A stretch of 64,000 nucleotides of DNA from assembly GCA_019843655.1 (NCBI GenBank), contig JACDQD010000007.1:9545600-9609599 (forward strand). The letters run 5' to 3'. Of this stretch, positions 26,601 through 41,351 are shown piece after piece. The notes below the pieces were generated by a model. That model worked only from the letters and a program-made list of their open reading frames with translations. It was not told the DNA's origin and ran no database searches. Source of the DNA: Lethocerus indicus. Its lineage: Eukaryota; Arthropoda; Insecta; Hemiptera; Belostomatidae. Numbering within the stretch: the first letter of the stretch is position 1; every line of letters begins with the position of its first letter. Both the position numbers and the translations under genes were made by a program.

Positions 26601-28906
26601 CGAGTTTCATGCCATCAGACCGGTATCTCACATTTGTCAGTTTAGTCTGTCACTAAGAAAATATTCTACATTAAAATTTTAAAAACCCACTGCCTTTATC
26701 AGGTTGAGCAATAAATGAAAAAATGGGGTAGCCGGGCGAAGAGACTTGCAGATCGATGAGTTGAAATGAGCTAATAGAGTATGGTTCTAAAGCGTTTATT
26801 TAATTTGTTACAGCCGACGAATTCAAGACGATCCTTTCAGGCGTTCTCGATTTTCCCGGTTCGTTGAGCTTGAGTTTCTTGCATCGCTCAGTACTTGCTC
26901 TTGTCTCTCGTTCAGATTTTCTCATTTTTTTATTTTTTTTTTATTTAATTCTTGTAAATATTAGAAGCTGATAACAATTCTTAAGAAATTCTACTGATAT
27001 ATAAAACAGGGTAAAAATGGGTATGTTAAATTGAGCCAGTTATTTTCGTTAATCTATTGCTTCGTGCCTCAGTCTTGAATCTTTGTACCCCAAAAGAAGC
27101 AGTATTCTTAGCTACAGTGCAAAGCTGGCGCGTAGGGTAGCAATTACCTCCTTCACTGTTCCCTTTATCCTAAGCGTCTTTGTTCCAAGAAGTACTTTCT
27201 TTGTTTGAGTAGGTGAGTGCCTATTGTTCACTAAGGAAGATATGTAACAAGAAGATATTTTCTTGAACATTTTTCCTTAATCTCAATGCCCCTTAGACAA
27301 TATTCCACTTAAAAGTTCATATTGCAATCTTCAACTTCCCAAATAATGTCATTGTTCGCCGAATTCCGCTGGGATTGAATATCAGGCGTGTCTGATTCTT
27401 GCCTATGTCTTCAGTTATGTTTGCTCAGGCGTATTTCGCTCCATATATAACTCCGGAATATAATGATATAATGATTTATCGATGCGTAGGTAGTGGAAAC
27501 CTATGTTAGTACTGCATTCTCGAGAATAGAAGTAAGTGTGGCTTTTGGGCCAAAAGATAAAAAGGTATATATTACTCACTGAGTCGGGCTGAATTTTCAG
27601 ACGCAGTTTCCGATCATAATTTTGGTATTGTACTACTCGAATCTTAAATATTATTTGCAACTGAAATGACGGGTGTTTTTACCGTGTGTGGTGACGGTTC
27701 AAGATATTAGTTGAAGAAGAGGAACGAGTGGGGACTTATTTGGAGACTCTGAGATAAGCGGAATCGTGAGACGCATTGTCTGGCTCTCTCCGGTTATCAG
27801 ATCGAGAGGTCTCTTCATCCCCGAGAACAACTCTTTGTTTCGTACAAATAACTACTCCCAGTTCCTTCCCTCTCGATTTGTATCTTCCCTCCGGTGGCAG
27901 CATGAGAAAAGACGTTGTATAATAATACATTCATTTTCGACTCTTATTTCTGAATAGTATATTAGTGGTACTACTTCGGATAAATATATCCATTTTTCTG
28001 ATGTTATAACCATTTGCATAATCAGGATATCAATAACATCTCTTCAATACAACCTATCTCTCTCTCGTCTCTCGTTACTGGATCCAAATCCAGCAGTGCC
28101 TAACTAAATCCTCAGTTAGGAAGTCTGTAGTAGCTACCTTTTCCTGCTTGTTCATCAACTCTCTAAACCAGACTACCTGCACTTCTGTGTGATATCCTTT
28201 ATTAGCAGAAAGACCCTGGAGGAGTTGTGTAGTTTATATTACACTATACTCCTGGATCTACACATTCTCTCAAATTTTTCACGTTTGTATCTCAGGTTAA
28301 GAATTCAATACAACACGCTGGCTAAATTAATTAGATAAACGATTGTAAACAAATGAGTACAAATAAAGACGAGCTCACTTAAGATTTTAAACGGGTTTGA
28401 TTAAAAAGTCATGAATAGGCTCAATTAGTCGGTCGGGTGTGGGAGATGTCTGAAGTTTCAATTGAAAATGGAAATAAATTGATTTAGTCCTTTCAAGGAA
28501 TGTAGGTCAGCCTGGTAGAGACATGAGGCCGCTCGCAACAAGACTAATGACCCAAACTGGAGTCTTACATAATACATCATCAGCTATTCCATTATCCGTA
28601 TTATAACCGGCCCGATCCTCCACTCAGTAATTCCGAACAAGGATCAGAATCCAATATTCCCTCCTGAACAAAACCGGTTGGAAATTCGGGATTGCGTATT
28701 CTGGTCGAGCGCAGATCTTCAGGACGTGCAGTGTTTTCACTAAAACCTACTTCCTTCCGAATTACCGGACATTAATACAATTTTTTGATTTTTTCCATTC
28801 GATTTTTGAGGATAATTCTACCTTAACGGTGAAAGATGGAATCATTCAATATTTGATACAACTATTTGGGGATCTAAGATCTTCTGTCTCCAGTCGATGA
28901 AGTAGT

Positions 28907-28954
28907 CATATGCGAAACCGGTTTCAGCTTTTAGCCATCTTCAGTAATAATAAG
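28907..28954 (-). repeat. Diverged copy of the stem-loop module
   Basis: On the minus strand this reads ACTGAAGATGGC, a 4-base loop (TAAA), then AGCTGAAACCGGTTTCGC. It keeps the CTGAAGATGGC and GAAACCGG core of the foldback family, but the flanks differ. It contains the perfect 12-bp palindrome GAAACCGGTTTC. It may represent a sister family sharing only the structured module. Confidence 0.65.
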
Positions 28955-31339
28955 GGTAGTAAAATGTATGTATATACGTCGCGTAATTGTATTTCTGAGA
29001 TAACTCTCCTGAAATTGTTGAGAACACAAGGGGAAACAGAAACTGTCAGTACTGACGATAAATAATTGTCACATCATTCTTACACATTAATTTTTTGTTA
29101 TTATTATGCTTCTTCATATCAGAGCACTCCAGTGCAACTTTTTTTGTTATGAGCATTAGCAACATGTTTTCCTAATCATCCGGCTGATAAGAACTCAAAT
29201 TCTTGTAATCCCTAATAATTCCAACTAAATTATCATATCTACATATATCTAACTTATACATAAAATATTCTATATAAATAAATGTACATACGTATATCTC
29301 ATTCCGGTTGCCTTCCTAACTGGGACGTGATCAGGTTGCCAAGAAGAGCACGTAGTGTTCACCTGTGGGAGTCAGCTCAAACAATTAAAGACGAACGGGG
29401 CCAGTTGCAGTTTCACCAAATAGAGAGATATATCGGGCAGTCTCGCCTAAACATGTCATTCCTTTCGCCAGTTTAGTTCACCACCTGGGAATTAAATACA
29501 CACTGTGTGCCGTTGAAATTAGCACAAGCGCAAGGAATCTTTTGTCCCTAACAGATTCAAAAATATCACAGGTTGAGTTCAATAAACGTTTTCCGTACCG
29601 GCCGGTTACTTTTTCTGCTTCAATATTAGGACACTCCATACTTATACCTGAACGTTCAGGATATATTGCATCTATCAACCTATAATGAGGCGATTTAATT
29701 AATTTGGTTTATATATAGATTTCTGAAGGCCTCGCCAATTAATTAATTCTGTTAGATTAATTAAGGACTGGGAGGCGTGCCGCTTAGAACAATAACGTTT
29801 GATCTAAAGGGGAATTTCTCCCATTAATAATCGGATTGCTATTTTCAACGGTTCATAATGAAATTGGGAAGCTATCGTGCGTTTAACTCCCGGCTGGACG
29901 GTAGTGAATGATTTGACTAAAGATTTCTCACCATCTTATTTCGGTATTATAAATCAATGAATTGTATAATATATAATTCATATATTCTATTATTCCCTCC
30001 TTTATAGTTTCATAATATCGTTTGTGTATCAAATACGCCACCATCTCGATTCTGTCTTTTTCTTAGTGCCTGGTAGACAGAACCATCGCATACCATGCGA
30101 CTAATCATTCAGCCTCCTTGCCATTGCTAAATACGTGGCTAATAACAACAATAAACAAGAACTAAGATCTCCTTTTTGCTAATGCAGTGTAACAATGCTA
30201 CTAGTCTCTCAATATTTTATTACGTCGAAATCTGATTTAATGCTGCACGCACACAACAAACGCGCAGCCACGTACACAGACACACACTCACACAAATTAA
30301 GTTATTTGTTTACCTATCTCTTTTGATTTAGTTAACATGTATATGTGATAACACCAGCGTTCGAAATATCGTCATTTTCTGCCCTATCTTATCTGTTTGA
30401 TAGCAGAATAAAATCGATAACATCACCCATTAGGGGGTCTGGTTGCGGGGGGGATGAGACCGGGATAATGGGGGATTCGAAGGAGGAGGATGGGGGTCAT
30501 AAACGCGTACGAGCTAGAGGGCGTGGTGCCTCTAAATGAGGTTATTCACTGTGAATAGGGTAAAGAGACTTACTCTAATGGAAAATGATCGGACCGCGAA
30601 AAAAGTTGAGCTCATTCAGCAGCTTATGCCAAAATCTTGGCTTTCGGAGCAACGCTGTAAACGACCACTTTCTTAGAACATTAATTTCAATATTACATCT
30701 ACCCGAATTCATTTTGACTCAACTACATTTAATCCTTTACTATTACAAAGTTTGTAAACAGTCCCAGTTGTATTATGCAATTCACGACACTTCCTATAAT
30801 AGCAAGAAAGTACCTAATATGTAGCTCCAGTAAAGTGTATTCTTTACATTATGTGACGAGAACTCTCCTTGTACAATAACTAATACAATTAACGTTTCTG
30901 TGTTAGGCCTTAATCAATCTCATATTGGTAGCCAGCATTTGGAAATTAAACATTATCAGCAATTGTAATACATTCGTGCCGCTTTATTATATACTTTGTT
31001 CGAAGGAAAAGAAATGAACGAAAGTGAAGATTCGATTCTATTTCAGGCCGTGATTGATCGCCTCAAAGTTCTATTGTTAACTTGTTGCCACGTTTCAAAA
31101 ACGCGAATTGCAGATCTCTTGAACTGCGGAATTTGAATATCTGGTCATCCAAATTTGTTGATTCCGTAGAATATTGAACTTGAAATTTGGTATACAATAA
31201 TTTGTCATTGCGAATAGAGTAGAGTACCTGGTAAATAGATGTTTATTGGCTGGGCCTTTACTATTTCGACTTCGTGTTGGCGACCAGTTATTCAGCCCCG
31301 CGATATTTCGGCTGGGTTTTATAATTTGTTTTCTTTTAT

Positions 31340-31590
31340 CTAGCGGCGGCGACAGGAGCTTCCGATATCTCGGTGCGCAGCTCCCCAGTCCGCCGCGGTG
31401 TTCGGGCACCCCCTACTTGCGGGTACGACGGTCCGTGTGGATAATATAGCATAACTTGGTTTATAGTCGGTGGCGTATCGCCGTTACAAATGCGGACTAA
31501 ACAGTCGGCGGTTGCCTCCTGATCGGGTATTCCGGAACACCTTTCGGACAGTCCGGCAGAAATCTGACGGTATTTCCGCCATAATTTGGA
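31340..31590 (+). promoter_or_regulatory. GC-rich block upstream of the gene (candidate promoter or leader exon)
   Basis: The block begins just after a strong pyrimidine-rich acceptor-like sequence (TTTGTTTTCTTTTATCTAG, ending 31343) and is CpG-rich for about 250 bp. It lies 430-680 bp upstream of the ATG at 32023. Possible donors follow GCG (31420s). It could be a non-coding 5' exon or a promoter-associated CpG block. A minus-strand ATG frame of 85 codons (31336-31593) also crosses it, so minus-strand coding cannot be ruled out, although I see no motif in it. Confidence 0.35.
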
Positions 31591-32022
31591 CATTTGAATT
31601 GTGTCTTTGATATGCGGTATATTGAAAGGGGAAAGACGGAAAGATACAATAAATTTGCAAACGCAGTGACAGTTTGAATTATTCGTTCTTTGATGCCCTA
31701 TTAAATCAAAGTTTCAAATAATAGTGTTAGTACTAGTGCGTAGGTAACTATATGAAAATTTTATCGACAGTGTTTAGGTAATTTATAGTATTTATAATTC
31801 GGGATTTATCATGAGATCGAGTTTATTTGGTGTAGTAATGAAATGAAACCGAGTAATTGAATAAACACTTTGTCGTTTCTTATCTTATATAAGTCATATG
31901 AGAGTGTAATTCTTTCGTTAATAGAGAAGTAAATGTACGTGATCAATTCTAAATTATCTCAGCGGACAAGAGTTTGATTAGAAATCTTATCAAGTAATAA
32001 GTGTCTAATAAACGGGGAAAAC

Positions 32023-32426
32023 ATGGGTGAAGTGAAGGACTACAAGCACCCTTGGTGCGTGATGTACGACCTCGTGGAGTCGGAGGCGGCATCCGGGGAG
32101 CTGTTGCTGCCGAGCCCGGGCCTGATAGAGGAGGAGGAGGAAGGCCTGGGGCTGGGGTCGGTGCAGGGGGCGGGGGTGGGCCAGGGGCCGGAGGACACGC
32201 CGCACAGGCCGCGCAGGAACACAGTCTTGAACACCCTCAGCGGCAGCGCCACCAACATGATGGCCATGCTCAACAACTCGGCCAGCTCCTCCAGGATACC
32301 CAAGGTCAACTTCCAGGCCGACATGGACCTCGACTCCCGCCGCCCCTCGAGGTCCCTCAGCAGGAGGTGCCGCTCACTCAGCGCCTGGTCCGACATCAGC
32401 AGATCCAGCTGCCGACTGGATGACAG
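32023..32426 (+). CDS. First coding exon of an unidentified gene
   Basis: This is the best-supported coding sequence in the window. The ATG lies in a good context (AAAACATGG), with an in-frame TGA upstream at 31975, which makes it the likely start. The exon runs 404 nt and ends at a consensus donor, CAG|GTAGGA (32426/32427), leaving phase 2. It is much more GC-rich than the flanking DNA, which drops to AT-rich immediately after the donor. The encoded N-terminus starts [20 protein letters not shown]. After a Leu/Pro-containing acidic run (EEEEEG, about residues 36-41) comes a Gly-rich stretch (residues 41-55), then a basic patch (HRPRRN), a Ser/Asn-rich stretch (about 70-95) and an Arg/Ser-rich segment with RRPSRS and SRRCRSLS, which look like basophilic kinase sites (inference). 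There is no signal peptide or membrane segment. It looks like a largely disordered cytoplasmic N-terminal tail. I do not recognise the family. A possible acceptor (TTATCTCAG, ending 31962) would give a 60-nt leader in this exon. Confidence 0.75.
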
Positions 32427-33228
32427 GTAGGACTCCCTGAAACTGTAATAGAATTATTCTTACCTATACATTACACCAATTTCACAGCATTGTAATAATG
32501 GTAAGTTTAAAACAAATGTTAGAAGTCTCGGTCGATTTTTCTACCTCAATTCGTCTCAGTGATAATTTTGAAATAATAATTTGTCAATTTAAATGTACTT
32601 TTATCTAACTTAAATACGATGAACCAAGAAAATAAACTAGGGCACTTCTTTGTGGGTGTAAAAATCTGTTGATTTTATCATTCGTATAAATAATTATAGG
32701 GCTATAATCCCCTGTATATGTGGCCCATATCCTGTATGACGGTATTTCGTAGAGAATTCGCCTAAATGTTTTGACATTAATTGTTTCGCTTTTGTATTAG
32801 TGTAATAATGTAGTTATTCATCTTATCACTCCACAAAATAGGATCCACAATCCCATTTAATTAACTATAATTCGTCGGAAATAAAACAGGCGATGTTTAA
32901 TTCAGAATTCGACTTATTTGTGTAAAGACGTTTAAATCCCCAATATGATTTTGATTCATTTATTTGCATAATTGATTGTTAATTGGAGTAAGATCGTTAC
33001 GGAAATGTATACTAGGTATCTCTTGAAGATGAAGTTGAATAGTCGTTACAAAAATAATGTAACTGATTAAAAGATTTATCGTCGTTTTATAAGTACATGA
33101 AAAATTCATCCGTCAAGTTGATCTCTTAGCGGTCGATATGCCCAAAGGGATACGGTTGCGTAACATCATGAAACCCCCATGATTATCCTTGGCCTTATTT
33201 GAAAGATTGGGAAAATATTCTCTGTTTT

Positions 33229-33230
<2 letters not shown>

Positions 33231-33274
<44 letters not shown>
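33231..33274. repeat. (CATA)n-(TA)n microsatellite
   Basis: CATACATACA is followed by an uninterrupted TA run of 17 units. A simple repeat within the predicted intron, likely length-polymorphic. Confidence 0.95.
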
Positions 33275-33276
<2 letters not shown>

Positions 33277-36200
33277 GATGAAGAGGAATACATTAGTTCA
33301 GAATAAAGTTTAAAGAATTTGTCGCCTAGTAATATTGAGAGCAAAAGTTTCAGACATACAGAATGAACTGAAAAAAGTGTTCAAGAGCACTGATACTGTT
33401 TTCAAGGCGATTAACAAAATGAATAAATATATTTAATGTCTTCCTGAGGTGATATGTTACCCATAATAGCCAGTATAGTTTAATATTCAACCCTGGTTTC
33501 CATCATTATTCCGCGTCGAACATTGTTGAGTTACGTGGAACTCAATTTGGAATCTGTTTTGGGAGAGCTTTTCACCTGAGGAAAAAAGGAAGGAGGCTTC
33601 ACTGCAAAATAAATCCTATTTTGACTTGCAAATTACACTGAAAGCTCAGGGGGTTCGGGAAAGGGGCGACGGGCCCGCCCGCATGTGAAAAGGAGCCGGC
33701 CGCCGGCTTCGGCTGTAACTTTCCCGAATAACGCGGGCTTTCACCCTTCCGAAACAATGCCGAAAAATGTCGCTCCGCCCTTCAATACTTTTGCGGCACG
33801 CAGTTTGGGATATTTGTCTTTTATGAAACTCTTTATTTTAATTGTTATCGTCGTGACCAGGAAGGGGAGATGTTCCCATAAATTTCGAGTTTTTTTGAGA
33901 GACGGTAGCTAGTTTCGAGGAAGACGGAGGGAGAAAACTGAGTTTACAAGACGAGGAAGATAGAATAATAACCTGAAGATTAAGAGATGTCCTTATAAAT
34001 AAGTAGGGGCCCCTATAATGGAGGTACCAGCATTTGCATTAACCCACTTTTACTCAGCTGTTCTAATAAGAAAACCCGTAGGCATATATAGGCTCTTTTA
34101 TGGACATTTATGGAAAATTTACGGCGATTGTGTAATAAATTACACAATTTTAGGATAATAACTTTTGTTTGAACTAATGATTTGGATTTCTGTAGCATAT
34201 TAAAATATGCGCGTTATGTGATTCTAACGAAGCACAATAGAGTAGAACAGAGTTTGACAGAGTAGAACACAAGCCACAAGCTGAGGACAGTTTCCCTCAT
34301 CTGAATGTTCCATACTACCTCCGCTTGGAAAGTCAAACTATAGTACCTATCTTTGTACTTTTTCCCCCCTGCGCTGTTATAGTACAATAGCTATTTTGCT
34401 GTCGTGCTCTGGGAACTGTAATTGTAGACCATTACTTAACCTGAACGTCAACTTGGCTTGGACACATATTAAGTCAGGGGAGGCCCCAGCGTTTCCACCT
34501 TGTTAATTCTGAGAGGGTCTGAGCTCGGGGACTATGTGGAGACAATTGCTGTAGTGCGACCTGGTGGGGCAAGTTGACCAATTTGCGGTTTTTAATCAAA
34601 ACGTCAGTCAAACGCTCCAGTCTGACGTCGGTGGCTAAAAAACGGTCTTCAGGAGGCAGCGATCCTGCGGGCGTACTAGTGACCTCGTCGTTCCGAAGTT
34701 AATTTAATTTGCATCTAATTCTAATAGCTCTAGCGGATGTTTTCTTCCGGGATCTTGAAGACAAATGACAGTCGTATTGACAAATTGACGGTTAACCTCT
34801 AGGAATTGATAAATATAGGAGTTGATAAAGAATAATTCGGGAATAAATATGGAGGGACCCCGTGTTATCGGCAATGTAATCTTGTATCTCCTGTGACTTT
34901 TGACAAGGGCTAAAGCGGTTTCTGCTACTAATACTAGCCAGTACAGTTTCTATGACGTATAGTTTCTTACAGGAAGCAGAAACCCCAACAGAACTATGAA
35001 CGTAAATAACGGTAAAAGAGAATGAACTGACGGGAATGGATATATTGGAGATAATTGTACATCTTGGGTAGTTTTTATGCATTATTAGCAAATTGAATTA
35101 ATGTACAGAAACACCTTTCTATTGGTAGGTTTCATTTGTATCTTCTTTCATCTGCATTTAAATTCAACGTCTAATTAATATTGCGCTTTAAATTGGCCAT
35201 TGTAAGGGCTGATTGAAGGGTTGTTGAAGAATGGGTTAGCACGAACGCTTATCCAACTGGGTTGTATCCGAAACTCGTTAATTGAATCCAATATTGGGTT
35301 AAATTGGTAGCCTTGTTCCCCGCATGCAATTAGCCATAACACGATACCCGATCTATGCCTGTCTCTGTTTCAGTACTCTCGTCATTTACCGAACTATTGA
35401 CGTACTAGACAGGAGGCTATTACACATGAGATTTTTGTATACATTTTATAATTCATTTATTTATAAAATAACAATGGAAAATGGTATTCATTATATACAT
35501 ATATACACTAACAGAAAAAAATTAAATATTCAGTGGAATGCTCAATTAATTAATAACAAACTGGTGTTCTATTATGAATTAATTTTCTAGTTAAGTGACG
35601 GGAAGCTTGGAAACACAGTAATGGGGGCCTAAAACTGGCCCACATGTCTCGGGTTACATTTTACGGCATTTTCCGTCGTAGATAACAAATTCAATTTCAG
35701 CATTGTGTCAGTTTTGGCGCTCTTCTCAGGGTTTGGTTTCATTGTTCGAAGCGAGGTCTAGAATATTACATCTGTATGCACGTACGTTAACACTACCAAC
35801 TTCCTTCTCACCATGATATTATACGAAAATCATAGTGCCATTAAGGCTTAATCGAAAACCGTTTCCAGAGGTTTACATTAGTAGAACGCAGACATTTCAA
35901 TGAACGGGACATTAGCTCACGCATCAAACGAAAACGGGAACAATATATAAATATATACAATGGTGTGTATTTCTTATGTACTAGTTTGGTGGATAAATTT
36001 CGAAGTAATTGTCGACGGGGACATTTTAGTTAAATTTACAATGCGAAATTTATTTCTATTTTCTATTTTTTTAGGTTCCGATTTAAAACTTCGTGTTTTA
36101 CTGAGAATTGTTTTCGAGTCAAGTTCAGTGAAATTGGGGCATAAATCGCATCTGACCGCCTCTTGAAATTTCTTTGGAGAACGTTAAAAGCTCTGTCTTC

Positions 36201-39200
36201 CTTAGAAGATCTGCAATTCGTCCAGTGAAGAATCCAATAAATTTTCTTCTGATGTCGAACAGACGGTACTTTGAAGTACACAAGAAAATATAGAAAGTTG
36301 TCCCTGGGGAAACTCGATATTTAGGGATTCGCCTTGTGGGAATTTCTCTTCTTTTGAACTTTTGTCAATTCACTTCTCCGTATCTTATTTCATAAAGAGT
36401 TTATTTCACGGAAGCGTCTTCAATTTTTTATTTCGAGGGAATATTTGAATATTGCTGTCTAAAAAGTCGTAAACTAGTAACTGACTGAGTCAGTCTGTAA
36501 ACAATGAGCATTGAATATATCACAAGTCTAGACAATGTGTACTCGACAGAAGTTTCATAAAATAATAATTCATGGAGAAAGATATATTTCTGTGTCATTT
36601 AGTCCGAAAAAGATCAACGTCAACGGTAGCTTATACGGGATCATAAATCGAATTATCTGTGCTCCAGAATTGTGCGGCAGTTCCTAGATAAATTGAGTCG
36701 TTGAAATATTTCTTCTTTCTTTGGGGGTTATATATCCTTGTGTTTTATAAGAATGGCGAGGGCTGAGTTGTATAATATAATAGCGGTCTTGATAAATCGG
36801 GGTCCAGTGTGGTGGCCACCCAACCGCAAACAAATTGCCTCCCATTTTCATGTGTTTTTCCTTCCGTTTTTCGAAGGCGATTTTTCCGGCTTGGGTTTCA
36901 GCTTATTGTTGATAATTCAACGTGTCGTGGTCCTTCTTAGTTTGCAATATCCCAGCATATTCCTTTTCAGTCGCACTGAAACATTGATTGTAGTAACCGC
37001 CTTGTTTGATCCGCTTCGTTCAGAGTTAATTAAAAGTCGTAATTTTCCTTAATGAGGACTGGTTTTTTAATCCGAAACCCTGGCTCGCTTAATTACTGTT
37101 ATTCTTATCGCGAGGAATTACTTCATTTGGCTGGAAAAATTTTTCCATGGATTTCACCCCCTGTTTAATAGAATCAAGGGAGAACGAAAAAACTGAAACA
37201 TCTTCGGTTTGCAGCAGTTTCTCCCCCATTTTCCCTGTAAATGATGAATAATTCATTTGCATTTCTGATTTGAATTTGAATACTACATTCCACCAACCAT
37301 TAGAGTACACATAATTCTCGTAAAGGATTAGAGGAATATACTGAGTAATCGGTCGCAGGAGGACTTGAGCGAGGATAGCAGAAATGTACTAACAAGTGAA
37401 TAGTATCGGCCGAATACAAATAATACGGATGCAGTTCTCAATATTTTTTCATAGTGTTTTTAAACACTCACTAAAATTCAATTAGTGCCATGCGCATGTA
37501 TAGTGTGTTACAGGTTAACATTTTTTTAAGAAAACCTACGGATCAAGTTTACTAAATCTGCTAGCACTTAAATTGTTACATTCTAATAATAATTAGTATA
37601 TAAACAAGTATTGTATTGTCTGTTATACGATCGAACAAAAAGATAACGGTATTAAATGTCTGTAATACTGTTTCTTTGATAATGTAACTCCTTATCGGGA
37701 AAACGTCAAGGAGTACTCTTATCGCGAAGGTCGGAAAATGGACGTGTTGACTCTGCCAGGTGAATTGCCACCGAATAATTCATGTTGTCCCTTTTCAGGG
37801 CGGAAATGAAAACGGGGGCCTCGAATTTATTGAATTGGCCGAACGCCGGTGAAACTGGAAGATAGGAATAAAGGGGCGGAGTTCCGAAACCCCGGATGCG
37901 GCCGATTTATGGCCCCGCTCCGTACCCGTTTCATTTACCAATCTAATTCCGAACTTAACACGCCGTTTCGTTTGGCACACATTCGTGAAACGTCCAAAAG
38001 TCGCGTTTTAAGTATCGACTTGACGGAAATTAAGTTCCGCGAATGATGGTAGTGAATGAGGAAATCTTTACCACTGGCATTCCGTAATAAAATAAATTCT
38101 GCGATAACGTTTGATAAATATATCAATGGTATGAACATCACTCGTTTGGTCAAAAAGTGGTTTTAGGTTTCCTGGTATCCACAATATTCTGTAGGTAATT
38201 TATTGAGGATGTCGTAAAGATGAAATTTAAGCGGGAACATTAACAGATCGGCGAATTGCAAATAAGATTAAAAAAGGTTGAAATAAATTGATGTAAATAG
38301 GTTAGATATCGAAGGCCCTGAAATATTGCTAGGTAAGCCACTGGAGGACTTTTCCTTTGGCCTAGGTACCGCGCTCGGGATATTGAAAGGTGAGTGTGTC
38401 GGCGGGGGTCAAGTGAGGGCCAAGTCAACAGAGTCCGGCGACTGGCTCCCAATTAATCCTCGCTTAATATTTATAAAGGTCCCTCCTCAGCACACTCACC
38501 CTCTTTTCTATTGCGCCCTCCTCCTTTGGATTAATCATCAGCTTCCTCGCACCTCCTTGCTTCCGTAGCATTCAGAATTGCACCTGCCTTCTCCCTAACA
38601 AGGGAATATAATATAGTAGAATTATACACCGCTTATCTTCCCCTCTTAATAATAAATATACTTCTTGCAACTTGGGTAACTTAAGGGTTTCAGTATATGA
38701 TAAAATAATATACCAATAAAATTTAATATAAATATTAAAATGTTCTTATTAGTACTGGTCTTGAACCCATTCCACGGAGTTATATTCTGTACAAGCCAAA
38801 CTATATTTACACGTAAAGGCCTCAATATCAAGGGTCACCCTCACTTATCTCTGCTTCTCTACTCAACCGATTTTAAAAGGAAAACATTTTTTTCTTTTTC
38901 ATCTTGTTTTAATGACAAAACATTGGTCGTAAGTTACAGAGACAAATTTTCCAGATTTAGAATTCTCAGCACTTTATATCGTGCAGTTTCGATTTAGTAT
39001 ATTGCGTCAATCGATTTTTGTAATAATATGAAATTATATTTGTTCTCATTTTTAAAAAAAGTGCTTTCGACTGGTGGGTGTGTTGGGCAGGGTGTTTAGC
39101 GTGACACGTAAGGGCCGTTCAGTGGGTTTAATATTGGAGGGTTCTGCCCAAGGGACCTAAATATTTACAGAGGTCTCCAAACTGATTCAAGTTACAGCTT

Positions 39201-41333
39201 TAGGCCCCGCCAGGCCAGAAGCAACAAACAATAAGTCCCCAAAAGGGAAGCCATGTTGGTACTAACCTTTTCTCTTTCATAATTCCTATTGTTTTAGCTT
39301 TTCTGGTGTTCATTTTAGCCTCCCTCTGGCCGTTAAGGTTAGCTTTAAAATTGTAAGCGAATAAATAATCGATAACTGGTTAAAGTCATTTTAAAAAGTC
39401 CTGTGAATTGATATTTTGTGATTTAATTTTCGCTCTGTCTTTTGTATTATTATTATTTGAGTAGTTTGAAGGCTTTGATCATGAAATATAATTGGTAGTC
39501 CATTGGTATAATTACTAGTCATGTGGTGTTAATTTAATTATTGCACTCTGCTAGTTGATTATGAACCTGTCACCAGGCAGTATACGGTTTAAAACGTACA
39601 GACAAGATAATTAATTAAACAAAAAGTCTACAAATTCAATGCTTTCGGTTATCTTCTTCGTTTGCTTATTTGGTTGAACTGTTGAAATTACACAGAGTTT
39701 AGGACCGCGATTGCGCTAATACCTATTTTGCATTTAAACTCTTGCAAGTGGGAGCGACTTGTTTTTAACGCTAGTTAATTGTAGGCCGGCCGGTGACGCC
39801 CCACGTTGCCTTAATTCAATTAGGCTCGTCTTTCTACGAATCGAGGTCCTCTCAGTGAATAAGATAAAACCACGGTTTCCTTTTCCAGTTTTTCTTGGAA
39901 ATTACTATGCGAAAATATAAACACCATAATAGGATACTCGGGCCAATGCTACCGAGCGATCAAACTCAATTGGAAAAAAATGATAGTATAGTTTAAGCCA
40001 TCGAAAATGCTTAGTAAGGTCTAAAAATTGTAAAAAACATTTATGACTTGTACCTTTTTGAATTGTCTTCCATAAGGTTATTTAGATACTTCGTTGTAAT
40101 TCATAAACGGAAATCGGTTGTTCGGGATGCAGCCCGTCTATCGAATATATCATACATTCATTGAATTGTCGTGAGTTAATTATTAATTTTACGAGACTCT
40201 TCTGAAAATATTGAAAACGATGGTTCCACGAGCTGAGTGGCCATATTTTACCACATTGGCTCTGAATAGCAATGCACTTTATGCAAGTAATAAAACCTGA
40301 ATCTCATATTCTCCGCATCGTAAACTTCTGTCGGAATAAGCGCTAGTTTATAGCACAGGCCGTATGGCGGCCTGTCAGGTGATTAAATTCGTTAACGCGT
40401 ATCCAACCGATGGAAATTGAATTGCCCAGTCATATTAATTATTCATTTAATGTCATATTTATTTTTCCTGTCATTTTAATGACGACTGTTACAATAGTGT
40501 GGCCAAGATTCACAATCCAGAAGTAACAGGTAGACACTAACTCATCGGAAACTTCCGTTCATGGAATCGCGTGCCAAGTAAGAATGCACTTTAAACTCTT
40601 CTTGATCCTTATCCGGTAACAACAGGTCAGGAGGAATTGCTCACCCCCTGCCTCCTTAAGTAATTCGAATCGTTTAAATTGTGAATAAGTTGTTCGTAGA
40701 GTGACGGTCGATTTTGATGTTTTGTGATATTCACCTAGCTTCGCGCCTCAGCACCAATCCGGTAAGATTTTAACTAATGATGACGTTTCAGGAATAAAAG
40801 ACACGTGAGACACGTGATGGCAATATGCCTCGATCGACCAATTCTAAGGGTATGAATTTAATGGGATAAGGCCAATTATTTGTTTGCATGTTATAGAAAA
40901 TAGCATCATTTACTTTTTAATATCTAAAAAGTGTTTTCAATCTATTGGTCTGAAGATAGCCTAGTTTCGTCTAACTATGGTATCTGGCATTCATAACATA
41001 CCCAACCGCGAGTAACATTATTTTACACTGTAGGAATTTCGGAAAATTGTAAATCGAATTCCGGTCAGTGTTATCAAAGCGTACTTAGGAGTTGTCCTAA
41101 TATTGGAATGGACCCGAAACAGAGTTTCAACTTGATTAATGACCTTTGCAAACAATTCTCTCGAGTCCCCGCCTCTGCGCCTAGACCGCGATATTAAACG
41201 TACCGTTCAAACTTATTCAGGTAGTTCAATTACAAGTTGTACTCATCGAACTTCAACAATGCTTGCGTTTGTACTGTGTAAGCTATGTGTACATACACGA
41301 TATACAAAGTTTACAGCGGCTGATATAATTGGA

Positions 41334-41351
41334 TGTGTGTGTGTGTGTGTG
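41334..41351. repeat. (TG)9 microsatellite
   Basis: Nine uninterrupted TG units. It accounts for the Cys/Val-rich open frame crossing this point. Confidence 0.95.

Noticed and set aside
32040..32423. Other frames across the 32-kb exon (118 codons minus, 123 codons plus)
   Set aside because: Shadows of the ATG frame in a GC-rich exon. Only the 32023 frame has a good start context, an upstream stop and a consistent donor phase.
38366..38390. Acceptor-like CCTAG followed by a strong AAAG|GTGAGT donor, a 24-bp micro-exon
   Set aside because: The frame that is open leads to a phase incompatible with the exons at 32 and 56 kb, and the acceptor is weak.
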